From assembly GCA_026745465.1 (NCBI GenBank), contig JACYXH010000722.1:174001-238000 (forward strand): a stretch of DNA of 64,000 nucleotides. Direction: 5' to 3'. Each line of letters starts with the position of its first letter. The first letter of the stretch is position 1. Below are positions 1 to 22,110 of the stretch, piece after piece. A program made the position numbers and the translations under genes. The notes below the pieces were generated by a model. That model did no database searches. It was not told the DNA's origin and was given only the letters and a program-made list of their open reading frames with translations. This DNA is from Lota lota (lineage: Eukaryota; Chordata; Actinopteri; Gadiformes; Lotidae).

Positions 1-345
1 CCTCCCTAAGACAGCCTCACCCCCCCTCCCTAAGACAGCCTCACCCCCCCTCCCTAAGACAGCCTCACCCCCCTCCCTAGGACAGCCTCATCCCCCTCCC
101 TAAGACAGCCTCACCCCCCCTCCCTAAGACAGCCTCACCCCCCTCCCTAGGACAGCCTCATCCCCCTCCCTAAGACAGCCTCACCCCCCCTCCCTAAGAC
201 AGCCTCACCCCCCTCCCTAGGACAGCCTCATCCCCCTCCCTAAGACAGCCTCACCCCCCCTCCCTAAGACAGCCTCACCCCCCCTACCTAGACAGCCTCA
301 CCCCCCCTCCCTAGGACAGCCTCACCCCCCTCCCCGCCTCAGAAC
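1..345. repeat. C-rich minisatellite, ~25-26 bp unit
   Basis: Tandem units built on CCCTCCCTAAGACAGCCTCA, with CTAGGACAGCCT variants, fill the left edge. They lie upstream of the first visible sh3rf1 exon, presumably in an intron. The array runs off the left edge. Confidence 0.9.
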
Positions 346-356
346 ACGTCAGGGCG

Positions 357-475
357 GTGTGGTGGGACAGTGTGGGGGGGACGGTGTGGGGGGGACGGTG
401 TGGGACAGTGTGGGGGGGACAGTGTGGGGGGGACGGTGTGGGGGGGACGGTGTGGGGGGGGGACGGTGAGTCTGA
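357..475. repeat. G-rich GGTGTGGGGGGGAC repeat
   Basis: Short irregular units of GTGTGGGGGGGACG with G-runs of six to nine on the + strand. They could form G-quadruplexes. The open frames here are repeat translations. Confidence 0.85.
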
Positions 476-476
476 G

Positions 477-587
477 GTTCCTCATCAGCACCTCGAGGAA
501 GGCCTGTAGGTCTTTCTCCCTCTCCTGCACTGTGGACCCCAGCATGTGTTTGATGTGGGAGAGGTACAGCATGGCCCACCCCCTGCA
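477..587 (-). other. coding-like segment on the minus strand, unidentified
   Basis: Read on the minus strand, this non-repetitive block follows a TGCAG acceptor-like site near 587. It has an open frame with protein-like composition, including HIKHMLGSTVQEREKDLQAF and LEVLMRNLRL. I do not recognise the family. The frame then runs into the G/C-rich repeat with no good donor. It could be an exon of a nested antisense gene, a pseudogene fragment or chance. Confidence 0.2.
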
Positions 588-596
588 CCACCACTA

Positions 597-1369
597 CATA
601 GCGATGGTTTATTAGCCGCTAACCGCTACAAAGCGATGGTTTATTAGCCGCTAACCGCTACAAAGCGATGGTTTATTAGCCGCTAACCGCTACAAAGCGA
701 TGGTTTATTAGCCGCTAACCGCTACATAGCGATGGTTTATTAGCCGCTAACCGCTACAAAGCGATGGTTTATTAGCCGCTAACCGCTACAAAGCGATGGT
801 TTATTAGCCGCTAACCGCTACAAAGCGATGGTTTATTAGCCGCTAACCGCTACATAGCGATGGTTTATTAGCCGCTAACCGCTACAAAGCGATGGTTTAT
901 TAGCCGCTAACCGCTACAAAGCGATGGTTTATTAGCCGCTAACCGCTACAAAGCGATGGTTTATTAGCCGCTAACCGCTACATAGCGATGGTTTATTAGC
1001 CGCTAACCGCTACAAAGCGATGGTTTATTAGCCGCTAACCGCTACAAAGCGATGGTTTATTAGCCGCTAACCGCTACAAAGCGATGGTTTATTAGCCGCT
1101 AACCGCTACATAGCGATGGTTTATTAGCCGCTAACCGCTACAAAGCGATGGTTTATTAGCCGCTAACCGCTACAAAGCGATGGTTTATTAGCCGCTAACC
1201 GCTACATAGCGATGGTTTATTAGCCGCTAACCGCTACAAAGCGATGGTTTATTAGCCGCTAACCGCTACAAAGCGATGGTTTATTAGCCGCTAACCGCTA
1301 CATAGCGATGGTTTATTAGCCGCTAACCGCTACATAGCGATGGTTTATTAGCCGCTAACCGCTACAAAG
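597..1369. repeat. 32-bp minisatellite, ~24 copies
   Basis: Near-identical 32-bp units contain GCGATGGTTTATTAGCCGCT and then AACCGCTACAAA. The only common variant is CATAGCG for CAAAGCG, which recurs about every third or fourth copy and suggests higher-order amplification. There are no spacers, so this is not a CRISPR array. Confidence 0.95.
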
Positions 1370-1465
1370 GGACGAGCATGTAAATGTACATAGCAGTAGA
1401 AAGTTCCTGTGGTGGGTTAGCTCCTGCAGCTTATCCAGAGCCTTTACAGGACTTAGCTGGGCCAC

Positions 1466-1785
1466 TGGCTCCATGACGGGGGGGCTCTGGCCACTGGCTC
1501 CGTGACGGGGGGGCTCTGAGCACTGGCTCCGTGACGGGGGGCTCTGACCACTGGCTCCGTGACGGGGGGCTCTGAGCACTGGCTCCGTGACGGGGGGGCT
1601 CTGACCACTGGCTCCGTGACGGGGGGGCTCTGAGCACTGGCTCCGTGACGGGGGGCTCTGACCACTGGCTCCGTGACGGGGGGGCTCTGAGCACTGGCTC
1701 CGTGACGGGGGGGGCTCTGACCACTGGCTCCGTGACGGGGGGGCTCTGACCACTGGCTCCGTGACGGGGGGGCTCTGAGCAGCCT
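1466..1785. repeat. 29-bp CpG-bearing minisatellite, ~11 copies
   Basis: Units of about 29 bp contain CTGGCTCCGTGACGGGGG and then CTCTGA. The array ends about 50 bp before the sh3rf1 exon at 1835. G-run length varies between copies, so the minus strand stays open in several frames. These are not genes. Confidence 0.9.
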
Positions 1786-1834
1786 CGCCACGCAGGCGGA
1801 CTCATGGTAAAGGTGTTGGCGTCTCCCCTCCCAG

Positions 1835-12858
<11,024 letters not shown>

Positions 12859-13673
12859 GACCGGGACCCGCAGGCCCGACCCCTCTCTGACCCCACAGCC
12901 CTCCCCGGAGGCCCTGGGGGCGGTTGCCACGGTGACAGAACGACGACGGCCACAGCACACGAGAGAGGGTCTCCGGGCTAGAGAGACGTTATTTATACCT
13001 CCTGCTGTGCCTTGCTCTGCTGTCCTCCACGTTGTCCTCCACACTCTGTTGTGGCAGGACTCGGCCAATCAGGGCTCTCTCTCACAAAGAGGAGATTATT
13101 CATATGACTCTTGTAATATATATATAATATATGGCTTCGGATGCAATGAGGACCACAGTGGGACCGTCTAGTCCTCTGTTGTCATCAGCCACTCCAGACT
13201 CAGCACCTGATTGGCTGGCTGGGTGCTGCTTGGACATCTCGGCACCCCGGTTGTCATTGGCAACCGGGGGAAGATTGCACATCCCAGAATAGTTTCCCAG
13301 AGGGACGTGTGTACTAGGGTCCCTACTACAGATAGACATTGCAGTACTTTTACCACGATCAAATATAAGCCTTTTTATTGGTTAGGAAAGCTGGAAGTTA
13401 GCGGGATTAGATTCTAATTAAGGGATTGTTTGTTTTTTGGGGGCTTTTTATGTGCAAAAACGACACTCCAGACCTTGGAATCAAATTAATACTGTAATGA
13501 ATATTATATCGTAGTTTATTGTTCCGTGTACTGACTGACCGAAGCTGCTGTCTTGTCACCGCTGGCTGGAGATCCACCCCACTGGAGTTCTGGAACTCCA
13601 GTGATGTCACTGGATCTCTACATCACTCCAGTTCTACAACTCTACTGACGTCACTGGAGTTCTACATCACTCC

Positions 13674-13713
13674 AGTTCTACGACTCCAGTGACGTCACTG
13701 GAGTCGTAGAACT
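13674..13713. repeat. 40-bp perfect palindrome centred on TGACGTCA
   Basis: The 20-nt left arm AGTTCTACGACTCCAGTGAC is followed directly by its exact reverse complement, so there is no spacer. Weaker copies of the same arms (CACTGGAGTTCT, TCCAGTTCTAC, a second TGACGTCA near 13646) precede it from about 13575. The centre equals the CRE consensus. Confidence 0.9.
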
Positions 13714-14259
13714 CCAGTGAGCATCGCAGCGTTGAACAGGCAGCGGTACGTCTCAGTCTTCGCTCTCCATTTTCTAACGTACATTCCTTACTTGTAGCAC
13801 AAAGAACAAAGAAAACTAACGGCTTAAGCACAGAATCTTTTTCCATGTTGTGTATCAAAATGAAATTGTGTATTTCTGTTGTGTTTGGACGTTAGATGCA
13901 TTACTTGAACGCAGACTGATTCCTGATTTAGCGGTACATTACTTCTCAACCAGGTTTTCCCTGTTTAGTTGTTGACTTGAATTGCTGTACAAACTCGTAT
14001 TGGTCAGATGGACTTAAAAAAAACACCCACAAACACACACTGTGTGACCGGTGATGAGGTTGACCTCCTCTTCCACCTCCTCATGGCCTCCTCAGGGCGG
14101 GGCACGGAGGAGGAGGACATGAGGAGGAGGCGTGGATCTTCAGGCTAATTGGGGAGGGGTCAGAAGGCTGTTAAACAGTGCTTGACCTTGGGCTTATTGA
14201 GAATCGGAGAAGGCTGGAAAGATGGTACTTAACACTGTTTCAAATGACTTTAATGATGA

Positions 14260-14515
14260 GTGATAGGATGTGGTACTCGAGTGTTGTGTTGAATGATAGG
14301 ATGTGGTGCTGAATGATAGGATGTGGTGCTGAATGATAGGATGTGGTACTCTAGTGTTGTGTTGAATGATAGGATGTGGTGCTGAATGATAGGATGTGGT
14401 ACTCTAGTGTTGTGTTGAATGATAGGATGTGGTGCTGAATGATAGGATGTGGTACTCTAGTGTTGTGTTGAATGATAGGATGTGGTGCTGAATGATAGGA
14501 TGTGATACTCTAGTG
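14260..14515. repeat. GGATGTGGTGCTGAATGATA minisatellite
   Basis: About ten units of 21 bp, alternating with longer units holding TACTCTAGTGTTGTGTTGAA. It lies within the sh3rf1 3'UTR. Confidence 0.9.
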
Positions 14516-14579
14516 GTCTTGGTTCTTCCTGACCAGATGAGTGCTTGGCATCGTTACACACACACACAGAGGCCTATAT

Positions 14580-14890
14580 CTCAAACATCTACACCTACAC
14601 CATCCATAGCTACACCTACACTCCTACATCTCCACCCACTCCTACACCACCCACACACACCTCTACATCTCCACCCACTCCTACACCACCCACACACACC
14701 TCTACATCTCCATCCACTCCTACACCACCCACACACACCTAATCTCCATCCACTCCCATACACACCTCTACATCTCCACCCACTCCTACACCACCCACAC
14801 ACACCTCTACATCTCCACCCACTCCTACACCACCCACACACACCTCTACATCTCCACCCACTCCTACACCACCCACACACACTCCTAACC
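14580..14890. repeat. ~37-bp CA-rich minisatellite
   Basis: Units contain CTACATCTCCACCCACTCCT and then ACACCACCCACACACAC, about seven copies. It lies in the sh3rf1 3'UTR. Confidence 0.9.
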
Positions 14891-15094
14891 GTTTCATCCC
14901 AGGTCATGTGTAGGCCATCATAGCTGTGACCTACGTCAGCTCTTTACTCAACCAGGCTGACGTCTCTTGCTAAGATGTCTTACTTGATTTTTGTATGATT
15001 TATTTTTTTGTATAGTTAGTTTGTTGTTGAACAGATGAAATTGAAATCAACCTATTTGGCCTGGACTGTTGGAGGGCATAGAGAACATAATAAC

Positions 15095-15100
15095 AATAAA
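15095..15100 (+). terminator. AATAAA polyadenylation signal, probable sh3rf1 end
   Basis: A canonical AATAAA lies in an AT-rich context (ATAACAATAAAAGATCATTC), directly before a TG tract that could serve as the GU-rich downstream element. No closer consensus was noticed after the stop codon. Confidence 0.6.
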
Positions 15101-15111
15101 AGATCATTCTT

Positions 15112-15900
<789 letters not shown>

Positions 15901-16045
15901 ATGTCCAGGTTGGCGGTGGTGTGCGGCGGGTCCCGCGGCATTGGGAGAGCAGTGGCCCGGCTCCTGTCCTCCAGAGGCTGCAGGGTCGTCGTCCTCTCCC
16001 GGGACCTGGAGGCCGCCCGTGCGGCCGTGGCGTCCTTAGAAGGAG
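15901..16045 (+). CDS. cbr4: cbr4 exon 1
   Basis: Starts with [20 protein letters not shown], matching human [20 protein letters not shown], which fixes the start codon. It continues with [17 protein letters not shown] and ends in phase 1 before GTACGG. It is the Rossmann-fold first beta-alpha unit. Confidence 0.95.
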
Positions 16046-18499
16046 GTACGGAGACTTGATCAGTATAGTGGTCATCAGTGACGTCACGCAGTGTTCCTCC
16101 TTAACGTTAGCATCCCCAGCAGTGCCGTAGTAGTGAAGTACTACTTTTATTACTGATCTTGATCAGCAACAATCAAATTCAGCCAACATTAATTAGTTTA
16201 GTCAGTTTAGTTTCGCAGATACAATCTGTACACACCACTACTATAATCGGTTTTCCTTAAAAGAATACTACATATGCATGAATACTACTACCGCATAATA
16301 CTGAATACTTCTAAAAGTGAATACTGCTAGTTTATTGTAAATACTACTGAATAATACTGAAAACTACTTAATAAAAGTGAATAAGACTGAATACTATTGA
16401 CTTATATTGACTAATGGTGAATAATACTGTACAATAGTGAAAAATACTTCATGATAGTGAATACTACTGAGTAAGGGTAAATACTCCCGAGTGATAGTGA
16501 AGACTCCTGAGTGATAGTGAATACTCCAGAGTGATAGTGAATACTCCTGAGTGATAGTGAATACTTCTGAGTGATAGTGAATACTCCAGAGTGATAGTGA
16601 ACACTCCTGAGTGATAGTGAACACTCCCGAGTGATAGTGAACACTCCAGAGTGATACTGAAGACTCCAGAGTGATACTGAAGACTCCTGAGTGACACTGA
16701 AGACTCCTGAGTGATAGTGAACACTCCCCAGTGATAGTGAACACTCCTGAGTGATAGTGAATACTTCAGAGTGATAGTGAATACTCCCCAGTGATAGTGA
16801 ACACTCCTGAGTGATAGTGAATACTCCTGGACCCCAGGCGACCACGTGGCTCTGAGCTGTGACGTGTCTCAGGAGCAGGAAGTGAAGACTACCTTTGAGA
16901 AGATCCTGAAATCCTGCGGAAAGATATCCTACCTGGTCAACTCAGCTGGCATCAACAGGTGAGCAGGCTCCTACACACACCTACACACTCTCCTACACAC
17001 ACCTACACACTCTCCTACACACACCTACACACTCTCCTACACACACCTACACACTCTCCTACACACACCTACACACTCTCCTACACACACCTACACACTC
17101 CTACACACACCTACACACACCTACACACACACCTACACACTCCTACACACACTCCTACACACACCTACACACACACCTACACACTCCTACACACTCTCCT
17201 ACACACTCCTACACACACCCCTACACACACCCCTACACATACCTACACACTCTCCTACACACACCTACACACACCTACACACACCTACACACACCTACAC
17301 ACTCCTACACACACCTACACACACCCCTACACATACCTACACACCTACACACACCTACACACTCCTACACACACCTACACACACACCTACACACTCTCCT
17401 ACACACACCTGCACACTCTCCTACACACACCTACACATTCTCCTACACTCTCCTACACTCACCTACACAATGCTACACACCCTCCTACACACACCTACAC
17501 ACTGCTACACACTCTGCTACACACTGCTACACACCCTCCTACATACACCTACACACTCCTACACACTGCTACACACCCTCCTACATACACCTACACACTC
17601 CTACACACTGCTACACACCCTCCTACACACACCTACACACACCTACACACTGCTACACACTCCTACACACTGCTACACACCCTCCTACACACTCCTACAC
17701 ACTGCTACACACTCTCCTACACTCTGCTACACACTCTGCTACACACTGCTACACTCTCCTACACACTGCTACACACTCTGCTACACACTGCTACACACTC
17801 TGCTACACTCTGCTACACACTCTGCTACACTCTGCTACACACTCTGCTACACACTGCTACACTATCCTACACTCTGCTACACACTCTGCTACACTCTGCT
17901 ACACACTGCTACACTCTGCTACACACTCTGCTACACTCTGCTACACACTGCTACACTATCCTACACTCTGCTACACACTCTGCTACACACTGCTACACTC
18001 TGCTACACACTCTGCTACACACTCTGCTACACACTGCTACACTCTGCTACACACTCTGCTACACCCTCCCTCGTGGCGCTCCCTCTCGTCTGGTGTCACC
18101 GCTCTACGTTGAAGCTCTACGTTGAAGCTCTACGTTGAAGCTCTACGTTGAAGCTCTACGTTGAAGCTCTACGTTGCAGCTCTACGTTGAAGCTCTACGT
18201 TGCAGCTCTACGTTGACGCTCTACGTTGACGCTCTACGTTGACGCTCTACGTTGCAGCTCTGCCGGGACCGAGTCACACCGAGAGCGGACCCCAAAGCAC
18301 GGAGCTCCTCCCACACTTCATGATGTTGTAGTCGAACGCGTTTTAACCGACTGAACCGATTCACGATTCAATCGGAAAGACGACGACGTCAGCCGATGCC
18401 TGCGTCGTGACAGCGCTGTCGTGAACGCCAGGGTGCTGCTGAAAGGATAATAAATATAATAAATAAATTATGTACTGTCGCCGATGACACCTAGATACA

Positions 18500-18548
<49 letters not shown>

Positions 18549-19622
18549 GGATGGTCTCTTGCTGCGTCAGAAGGCGTCAGACATGCGCCCCCTGCTGGAG
18601 GTCAACCTGCTGGGCTCCATGCTCACCTGCAAGGCGGCCCTGCCAGGCATGATGCACACACCTGGGGCTGCCATGCTCAACATGGGTACTGTCCTCTACT
18701 GGCCTCTACTATATCTACTATACTGTACATATGGAGCTCTACTGTCCTCTACTGGCCTCTACTATATCTACTATACTGTACATATGGAGCTCTACTGTCC
18801 TCTACTGGCCTCTACTATATCTACTATACTGTACATATGGAGCTCTACTGTCCTCTACTATAGTGCTATACACTCTACTATATCTACTATACTGTACATA
18901 TGGAGCTCTACTGTCCTCTACTATAGTGCTATACACTCTACTATATCTACTATACTGTATATATGGAGCTCTACTATAGTGCTATACACTCTACTATATC
19001 TACTATACTGTACATATGGAGCTCTACTGTCCTCTACTATAGTGCTATACACTCTACTATATCTACTATACTGTATATATGGAGCTCTACTATAGTGCTA
19101 TACACTCTACTATATCTACTATACTGTATATATGGAGCTCTACTGTCCTCTACTATAGTGCTATACACTCTACTCTATCTACTATACTGTATATATGGAG
19201 CTCTACTCTATCTCTACTGTAGCCCTACTGTATCTCTACTGTGTCTCTACTGTATCTCCTGGTCCTCAGGCTCGGTGGTGGGGCTGAAGGGGCGTGCCTC
19301 TACTGTATCTCTACTGTATCTCTACTGTATCTCCTGGTCCTCAGGCTCGGTGGTGGGGCTGAAGGGGCGGGCTGGCCAGTCGGTGTACAGCGGCAGTAAG
19401 GCCGGACTAGAGGGCTTCACTCGCTCCCTGGCTAAAGAGGTCGCCTCCAGGGGGGTCCGAGTCAACATGCTGGTCCCAGGTCTGTCTGTCTGTCTGTCTG
19501 TCTGCCTGTCTGTCTGTCTGCCTGTCTGTCTGTCTGTCTGCCTGTCTGCCTGCCTGTCTGTCTGCCTGCCTGCCTGCCTGCCTGCCTGTCTGTCTGTCTG
19601 TCTGTCTGCCTGCCTGCCTGCC

Positions 19623-19714
<92 letters not shown>

Positions 19715-20291
19715 AGTTGGATGGTAGAATATAACATTAAGTTATTTAATAACATGGCTGGCTCTTCCACACACTAGACATACAAGAGTGTGTTGTGACC
19801 ATGTTCTCCTCTCTCCTCTTCCTCCTCTCTATCCTCCTCTCCTCCTTCTCGCTCCTCTGTCCTCTCCTCCTCTCCTCCTCATTCTTGCTCCTCCTCTCCT
19901 CTCCTCCTCCTTCTCGCTGCTCCTCTCTCTCCTCCTTCTCGCTCCTCCTCTCTCTCCTCCTTCTCGCTCTTCCTCTCTCTCCTCCTCCTCTCTCTCCTTC
20001 TCCTATCTCCTCCTCTCCTCTCCTCCCCTCTCTCCTCCTCCTCCTCCTCCTCCTCTCTCTCCTCCTCTCTCTCCTCCTCCTTCTCGCTCCTCCTCCTCTC
20101 CTCCTCCAGGCTTCATCAGGACAGACATGACGGCGGGTCTGCAGGAGTCCGCCTCCCAGCTGCTCCCCATCCCGCTGGGTCGGGTGGGGGAGGTGGGGGA
20201 GGTGGCTCAGGCCGCTCTCTTCCTCCTCCTGTCTCCCTACGTCACGGGCCAGGCGCTGCTGGTGGACGGAGGCGTGTCCCTCAACATGTAG
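15901..20291 (+). CDS. cbr4: cbr4, carbonyl reductase 4, complete five-exon gene
   Basis: Short-chain dehydrogenase/reductase; in mammals it is the NADPH-dependent beta subunit of mitochondrial 3-ketoacyl-ACP reductase (with HSD17B8) and also reduces quinones. Exons 15901-16045, 16838-16958, 18549-18685, 19345-19479 and 20110-20291 join to 720 nt, 239 codons plus stop (human 237). Visible motifs: cofactor loop GGSRGIG (residues 9-15), CDV (56-58), NSAG (83-86), [12 protein letters not shown], catalytic Ser136 (GSVVGLKG), Tyr149 and Lys153 (YSGSK), [10 protein letters not shown], and VDGG near the end. All splice phases close. It lies downstream of sh3rf1 on the same strand, as in human. Every intron and the 3'UTR carry minisatellites. 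Confidence 0.96.
16046..16837. repeat. cbr4 intron 1 with 20-bp minisatellite (~16400-16830)
   Basis: AT-rich unique sequence is followed by GAATACT microrepeats from about 16260. About 20 units of GTGATAGTGAATACTCCTGA then end within 10 bases of the exon 2 acceptor (CTCCTGGACCCCAG), so the last unit's CTCCTG is part of the pyrimidine tract. Confidence 0.9.
16838..16958 (+). CDS. cbr4: cbr4 exon 2
   Basis: Reads (G)[19 protein letters not shown] to [13 protein letters not shown]. Human has DHLAFSCDVAKEHDVQNTF and FLVNAAGINR. Contains the NNAG-type motif. Phase 1 in, phase 2 out; donor GTGAGC. Confidence 0.95.
16965..18065. repeat. CTACACAC / CTGCTACACACT VNTR
   Basis: About 1.1 kb of 5-11-bp units (CTACACACTC, CTACACACAC, later GCTACACTCT), beginning six bases after the exon 2 donor. 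The composition drifts from CACAC-rich to CTGCTACACT-rich. Long + frames (388 and 222 codons) are artefacts. Confidence 0.95.
18095..18255. repeat. 13-bp GAAGCTCTACGTT minisatellite
   Basis: About twelve copies of GAAGCTCTACGTT with GCAG/GACG variants. The following 18256-18500 is unique sequence with CpGs and nothing recognisable. Confidence 0.9.
18503..18547 (+). repeat. (TG)n tract serving as 3' splice tract of cbr4 exon 3
   Basis: CTCTG is followed by about 21 TG and then TAG/GGATGG. No ordinary polypyrimidine tract lies between the repeat and the acceptor AG, reminiscent of the (TG)mTn element before a CFTR exon. Confidence 0.85.
18549..18685 (+). CDS. cbr4: cbr4 exon 3
   Basis: Reads (R)[18 protein letters not shown], then [17 protein letters not shown] and AAMLNMG. 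Human has RDGLLVRTKTEDM and [16 protein letters not shown]. Phase 2 in, phase 1 out; donor GTACTG. The acceptor lies directly after a TG repeat. Confidence 0.95.
18690..19254. repeat. CTATATCTACTATACTGTAC minisatellite
   Basis: About nine units of roughly 60 bp contain CTATATCTACTATACTGTAC, ATATGGAGCTCTACTGTCCT and often ATAGTGCTATACACTCTA. The array starts just after the exon 3 donor. Open frames here are artefacts. Confidence 0.9.
19255..19376 (+). repeat. 75-bp duplication of the cbr4 exon 4 acceptor
   Basis: CTCCTGGTCCTCAG plus GCTCGGTGGTGGGGCTGAAG occurs at 19256-19289 and again 75 bp later, where it is the start of exon 4. The period is a multiple of three and the interval has no stop in the exon frame. 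Use of the first acceptor would therefore add 25 codons in frame. Confidence 0.93.
19345..19479 (+). CDS. cbr4: cbr4 exon 4 (catalytic)
   Basis: Reads (G)[20 protein letters not shown], then [19 protein letters not shown] and NMLVPG. Ser136, Tyr149 and Lys153 form the SDR catalytic triad. Phase 1 in and out. The donor GTCTGTCTG is the first unit of a TCTG microsatellite. Confidence 0.95.
19480..19712. repeat. (TCTG)n/(CCTG)n tetranucleotide tract
   Basis: About 230 bp of TCTG with CCTG runs begins at the exon 4 donor itself, so the GT of the donor is part of the repeat. Confidence 0.95.
19803..20109. repeat. CT/CTCCTC-rich tract ending at cbr4 exon 5 acceptor
   Basis: About 300 bp of almost pure pyrimidine (CTCCTCCTTCTCGCTCCTCC-type units) forms one very long polypyrimidine tract before CTCCAG. 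Open frames on both strands (for example the 366-codon minus frame) are artefacts. Confidence 0.9.
20110..20291 (+). CDS. cbr4: cbr4 exon 5 and stop
   Basis: Reads (G)[19 protein letters not shown], then [36 protein letters not shown] and TAG at 20289-20291. Human has GFVHTDMTKDL, IPLGRFGETIEVAHAVVF and SPYITGHVLVVDGGLQL. The VGEVGEV pair is a small in-frame GTGGGGGAG duplication relative to human. Confidence 0.95.
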
Positions 20292-20690
20292 ACCTGGACC
20301 TGGACCAGGACATGTAGACCTGGACCAGGACATGTAGACCTGGACCGGGACCGGGACATGTAGACCTGGACCGGGACATGTAGACCTGGACCGGGACATG
20401 TAGACCTGGACCTGGACCGGGACATGTAGACCTGGACCAGGACATGTAGACCTGGACCTGGACATGTAGACCTGGACCTGGACCGGGACATGTAGACCTG
20501 GACCAGGACATGTAGACCGGGACATGTAGACCTGGACCTGTAGACTGGGACATGTAGACCTGGACCAGGGCATGTAGACCTGGACCAGGACATGTAGACC
20601 GGGACATGTAGACCTGGACCTGTAGACTGGGACATGTAGACCTGGACCAGGGCATGTAGACCGGGACATGTAGACTAGGACAGATGGACA
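20284..20690 (+). repeat. minisatellite seeded by the cbr4 stop codon
   Basis: Units of ACATGTAGACCTGGACCAGG, or the short form with CCGGG, begin with the AACATGTAG that ends the cbr4 reading frame. About 18 ATGTAG copies follow. The array is the first 400 bases of the 3'UTR. Confidence 0.95.
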
Positions 20691-21261
20691 TAGATAAAAA
20701 TATAAATAATGTGGGTGCTGGACCCTCACAGTGCTAGAGGACAGGGGGTGATTATTCCCACAATGCACTTCTGCCCCACCCAGATCCAGACCATAACTGT
20801 AACCACGCCCCCTTACAAACAAGCTTGTTTTATTGCAGTGCATCATGGGAGTCCTTCCTTCTCTAACAGTGTTGTTGCTAAGGGCGAGATCTAGGTGGTG
20901 TTGTGGTTGCTCAGGGGAGGAGCTTAGCAGGGCTGTTGCTAAGGGGATGAACTAGATGGTGTGGTTGCTAAGGGGAGGAGTCAGACATTCCTGACCCTAA
21001 CCCTCTGGAAGTTTGTACTGCGATGCTGTTATGGAAAATAAACAGCTTGTTTACCTCCAACTGTCTGGTTGTCATGGTTACCCCGAGACAAATGTTGCAA
21101 CGGGAATGTGTGTGATTTTCGTTTTTGACCGATAGATTGCGACATAATATCAAATATTCTAAATAGTAAGAACTGTGCGATGTGCGTGACGTAGGAGAAG
21201 CCATCTAGATAATGAGATCTGGGAGAAGCTACGGTGGCCTGCAAGCTGCAAGTAGGTACCT
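20691..21261 (+). other. cbr4: cbr4 3'UTR and downstream unique sequence
   Basis: Contains short GTTGCTAAGGGGA repeats (about 20872-20978) and AATAAA at 21037. After that, unique intergenic sequence. Confidence 0.6.
21037..21042 (+). terminator. AATAAA polyadenylation signal, probable cbr4 end
   Basis: GGAAAATAAACAGCTTGTTT followed by ACCTCC and CTGTCTGGTTGTCATGG, a T/GT-rich downstream element. It lies 746 bases after the stop codon. Confidence 0.65.
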
Positions 21262-21690
21262 CAAGGTAAGGACACCAAGCTAGGAGGTGAGGTAAGGACA
21301 CGTAGCTAGGAGGTGAGGTAAGGACACGTAGCTAGGAGGTGAGGTAAGGACACGTAGCTAGGAGGTGAGGTAAGGACACATAGCTAGGAGGTAAGGTAAG
21401 GACACGTAGCTAGGAGGTGAGGTAAGGACACATAGCTAGGAGGTAAGGTAAGGACACGTAGCTAGGAGGTGAGGTTAGGACACAAAGCTAGGAGGTGAGG
21501 TAAGGACACCAAGCTAGAAGGTGTGGTAAGGACACGTAGCTAGGAGGTGAGGTAAGGACACCAAGCTAGAAGGTGAGGTAAGGACACGTAGCTAGGAGGT
21601 GAGGTAAGGACACATAGCTAGGAGGTAAGGTAAGGACACGTAGCTAGGAGGTGAGGTAAGGACACCAAGCTAGGTGTGTGAGGTAAGAGC
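21262..21690. repeat. 26-bp minisatellite, ~16 copies
   Basis: Units contain AGGAGGTGAGGTAAGGACAC and then GTAGCT, with CAAGCT, CATAGCT and GTAAGG variants. Intergenic. Each unit carries GAGGTAAGG and GAGGTGAGG, donor-like hexamers. Confidence 0.93.
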
Positions 21691-21779
21691 AGATTTGAGA
21701 TGAAGGCATTCAATAAGATCCAATGATCCATGTCATGTGACTAGTGTGACACATTGACCAATAGAGACAGGACTAGCCA

Positions 21780-22110
21780 CACATACACACACATAGTATT
21801 AATACTACTACCACAACTGCTACAGTCAAATAAGTAGTATTAATACTTCTACTACTACTACAGTAAAGTATGTAGAATTAATACTACCATTACTAATGCT
21901 ATAGTTAAAAATGTATTAATACTACCATTACTAATGCTATAGTTAACATTTTATTAATACTACCATTACTAATCCTATAGTTAACATTTTATTAATACTA
22001 CCATTACTAATGCTATAGTTAAAAATGTATTAATACTACCATTACTAATGCTATAGTTAAAAATGTATTAATACTACCGCACCACTCAACATGTAGTATT
22101 AATACTGCTG
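21780..22110. repeat. ATTAATACTACCATTACTAA minisatellite
   Basis: After loose CTACTAC microrepeats, about five 38-bp units contain ATTAATACTACCATTACTAA and then TGCTATAGTTAAAAATGT. AT-rich, intergenic. Confidence 0.85.

Noticed and set aside
597-1369. Regular 32-bp direct repeats resembling a CRISPR array
   Set aside because: Units are contiguous with no unique spacers, no cas genes, and the context is a vertebrate intron.
19746-20846. 366-codon minus ORF
   Set aside because: Antisense of the stop-codon array, cbr4 exon 5 and a pyrimidine tract; Arg/Glu-rich low complexity.
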